Assembly: GCA_946479475.1 (NCBI GenBank)
Contig: CAMLGG010000093.1
Coordinates: 1 to 17,850, forward strand
DNA from: an uncultured Ideonella sp.
GTDB taxonomy: Bacteria; Pseudomonadota; Gammaproteobacteria; Burkholderiales; Burkholderiaceae
Reading direction: 5' to 3'
Length of the DNA: 17,850 bases
How positions within the stretch are numbered: position 1 is the first letter of the stretch; each line of letters opens with the position of its first letter. Positions 16,510 to 17,850 of this stretch are shown piece by piece. Under the pieces are notes generated by a model. It saw only the letters and a list, made by a program, of their open reading frames with translations. It was not told the DNA's origin and made no database searches. The translations under genes and the position numbers were made by a program.

Positions 16510-17531
16510 CGCAGCCGTCTGTGCGCGCCGCGGCGCCGGTGGTCCTGCTGCCGCCTTCCATGCCGCTGCTGGCTGCGCCGCGCGGCGGCGTGCTCCACCG
16601 CGTGTCGGGGGCGAGCATGGGCACGAGCTGGCAGCTGCTGCTGGCGGCCCCGCCTTCGCAGCCGGTGCGCCCGGTGGCCGGCCGGGTGCAGCGCACGCTG
16701 GACGAACTGGACCGGCAGATGAGCCATTGGCGGGGCGATTCGGAGCTCTCGGCCTTCAACCGACTGCCCGCCGGCGAATGGTTCGCCTTGTCGGCCGACT
16801 TCGATGCCGTGATGCGCCTGGCCGTCGAGGTCGCAGAGCGCAGCGGCGGGGCCTTCGACCCCGCACTGGGTGAGGCGACCGAGCGCTGGGGCTTCGGTCC
16901 CGCGCGCAGCCGCGACAGCGCCGGCCTTCGGCCCGACACGCGGCCGTCACCGCCCGGCGCCTGGCGCGCGCTGGTCCGCGGTGGCGCCCGGCGCTGGCGA
17001 CAACCGGGCGGCTGCCGGCTGGACCTTTCCGCCATCGCCAAGGGGCACGCCGTCGATGCGGTCGTCGAGGCCCTGCGCCAGGACGGACACCATCACCTGC
17101 TCTTCGAGCTCGGTGGCGAGCTGCGAGGCGAGGGCCTCAAGCCCGATGGACAGCCCTGGTGGGTGGCGCTGGAGCGGCCCCCTGGTGCCGGCAGGTTGTC
17201 GCCGCTGCGTGTCGCCCTCACCGGGCACGCGGTGGCCACCTCGGGCGACTACCGGCGGGGCTACGTCGGCGACGACGGACGCTGGCTTTCCCACACGGTG
17301 GACCCCCGCAAGGGCGAGCCGGTATCGCACGGGCTCGCTTCCGTCAGCGTCCTCGATCCCTGCTGCGCCCGGGCCGACGCGCTGGCGACGGCGCTGTTCG
17401 TGTTGGGGCCTGGCGAAGGCCCACGCTGGGCCGAGCGGCACGGCGTGCCCGCCTGGTTCGTCGAGCGGGACGGCGACGGCTGGCGCGAGTCGGTCAGCCC
17501 GGCGATGGCGGCCTGGCTCGATGACGCCTGA
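16506..17531 (+). CDS. apbE: ApbE: FAD:protein FMN transferase
   Basis: 341 residues with the ApbE signatures in order: RQMSHWRGDSELSAFN (70-85), GGAFDPALG (114-122), DLSAIAKGHAVDAV (173-186), ELGGELRGEG (201-210), ATSGDYRRGY (244-253), SHTVDPRKGEPV (262-273) and ADALATALFVLG (290-301). The enzyme cleaves FAD with Mg2+ and transfers FMN to a Ser or Thr of target proteins, normally in the periplasm. The probable target is the DUF2271 protein two genes upstream. The start is a GTG overlapping the DUF4198 stop. The N-terminus has a hydrophobic but proline-broken stretch (APVVLLPPSMPLLAA, 10-24) and no lipobox, so export is uncertain. Met19 is an alternative start. A TonB-dependent receptor starts 51 bases later. 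Confidence 0.94.
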   Translation: MTQPSVRAAAPVVLLPPSMPLLAAPRGGVLHRVSGASMGTSWQLLLAAPPSQPVRPVAGRVQRTLDELDRQMSHWRGDSELSAFNRLPAGEWFALSADFDAVMRLAVEVAERSGGAFDPALGEATERWGFGPARSRDSAGLRPDTRPSPPGAWRALVRGGARRWRQPGGCRLDLSAIAKGHAVDAVVEALRQDGHHHLLFELGGELRGEGLKPDGQPWWVALERPPGAGRLSPLRVALTGHAVATSGDYRRGYVGDDGRWLSHTVDPRKGEPVSHGLASVSVLDPCCARADALATALFVLGPGEGPRWAERHGVPAWFVERDGDGWRESVSPAMAAWLDDA

Positions 17532-17582
17532 GTTGCGGCGCCTTTGCCTGCCCTTCTTCCTTTCAACGACCCCTGCAGGACG

Positions 17583-17850
17583 ATGACGCGTTCAAGCCTT
17601 GCTTTTCCCTGCTCCCGCCTTTCTCCCCGCAAGGCCACGGTCGTGGCGATGTCTGTGTTCCTGGCCGCCGGTGGCGCGTGGGCGCAGGAGGCCGGGACCG
17701 ACGGCGATGCCTCCGACGAGGCCTCGGGCCGCGAGCGGGTCGTCGTCACCGCCACGCGCGGCAGCAAGGCGGTGGAGAAGATCCCCGGCGCGGTCAGCGT
17801 GATCTCGCGCCGCGACATCGAGACCCAGGGGCTGGTGACCGAAGACCCGA
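17583..17850 (+). CDS. TonB-dependent receptor, N-terminal part (cut by window end)
   Basis: 89 codons are present. The start MTRSSLAFPCSRLSPRKATV leads into a hydrophobic VAMSVFLAAGGAWA and a likely signal cleavage before QEAG. A TonB-box-like ERVVVTATRG follows and then the start of the plug, EKIPGAVSVISRRDIETQGL. AGGA lies two to five bases before the ATG. This is the CirA/FepA/BtuB style of receptor rather than the Fiu style, but the ligand cannot be told from this fragment. It follows apbE in the same direction after a 51-base gap without a visible terminator, so it may be the tenth gene of the iron operon. Confidence 0.87.
   Translation, partial: MTRSSLAFPCSRLSPRKATVVAMSVFLAAGGAWAQEAGTDGDASDEASGRERVVVTATRGSKAVEKIPGAVSVISRRDIETQGLVTEDP

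Overview
The window is GC-rich and densely packed with genes, and codons favour G or C at the third position. The fabA-fabB pair, a SUV3-type helicase and the beta-proteobacterial look of most proteins suggest a betaproteobacterium of the order Burkholderiales, perhaps near Leptothrix, Rubrivivax or Roseateles. That placement is an inference from protein character, not from a marker gene.

Left part (1-9330), housekeeping and membrane or stress genes. The end of fabA is followed one base later by fabB (unsaturated fatty acid synthesis). The coding ends of fabB and a minus-strand SUV3-like helicase overlap by 11 bases. That helicase is the last gene of a probable operon nhaR - mscS-type channel - helicase, read leftwards. 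Divergent from nhaR is a terC-type membrane protein, followed by a Bax inhibitor-1/YccA protein and a small membrane protein overlapping it by 4 bases. A DUF4139 exported protein converges on these from the right. Its start faces that of a 69-residue hypothetical protein across a 118-base gap holding a perfect 11-base inverted repeat. The small gene ends in a good intrinsic terminator.

Right part (9375-17850), an iron-acquisition operon. A sigma70-like promoter (TTGCAA, 17 bases, TACAAT) has a Fur-box-like palindrome filling its spacer. Downstream, nine genes lie in one direction with short gaps or overlaps: tonB, exbB, exbD, a Fiu-type catecholate siderophore receptor, piuC (Fe(II)/2-oxoglutarate dioxygenase), a short PepSY membrane protein, a DUF2271 exported protein, a DUF4198 exported protein and apbE (FAD:protein FMN transferase). 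A second TonB-dependent receptor begins 51 bases after apbE and runs off the window.

Most interesting reading: the DUF2271 protein carries DGVSGATRA, which fits the ApbE flavinylation motif and would place a covalent FMN on Thr103 of an exported protein. With PepSY (possible electron carrier across the membrane), DUF4198 (possible periplasmic metal binder with a His-His mature N-terminus) and ApbE, the operon looks like a ferric-siderophore import system joined to a flavin-based periplasmic ferric reduction module. The component families are known and their association with flavinylation is partly described. The mechanism in this combination is inference.
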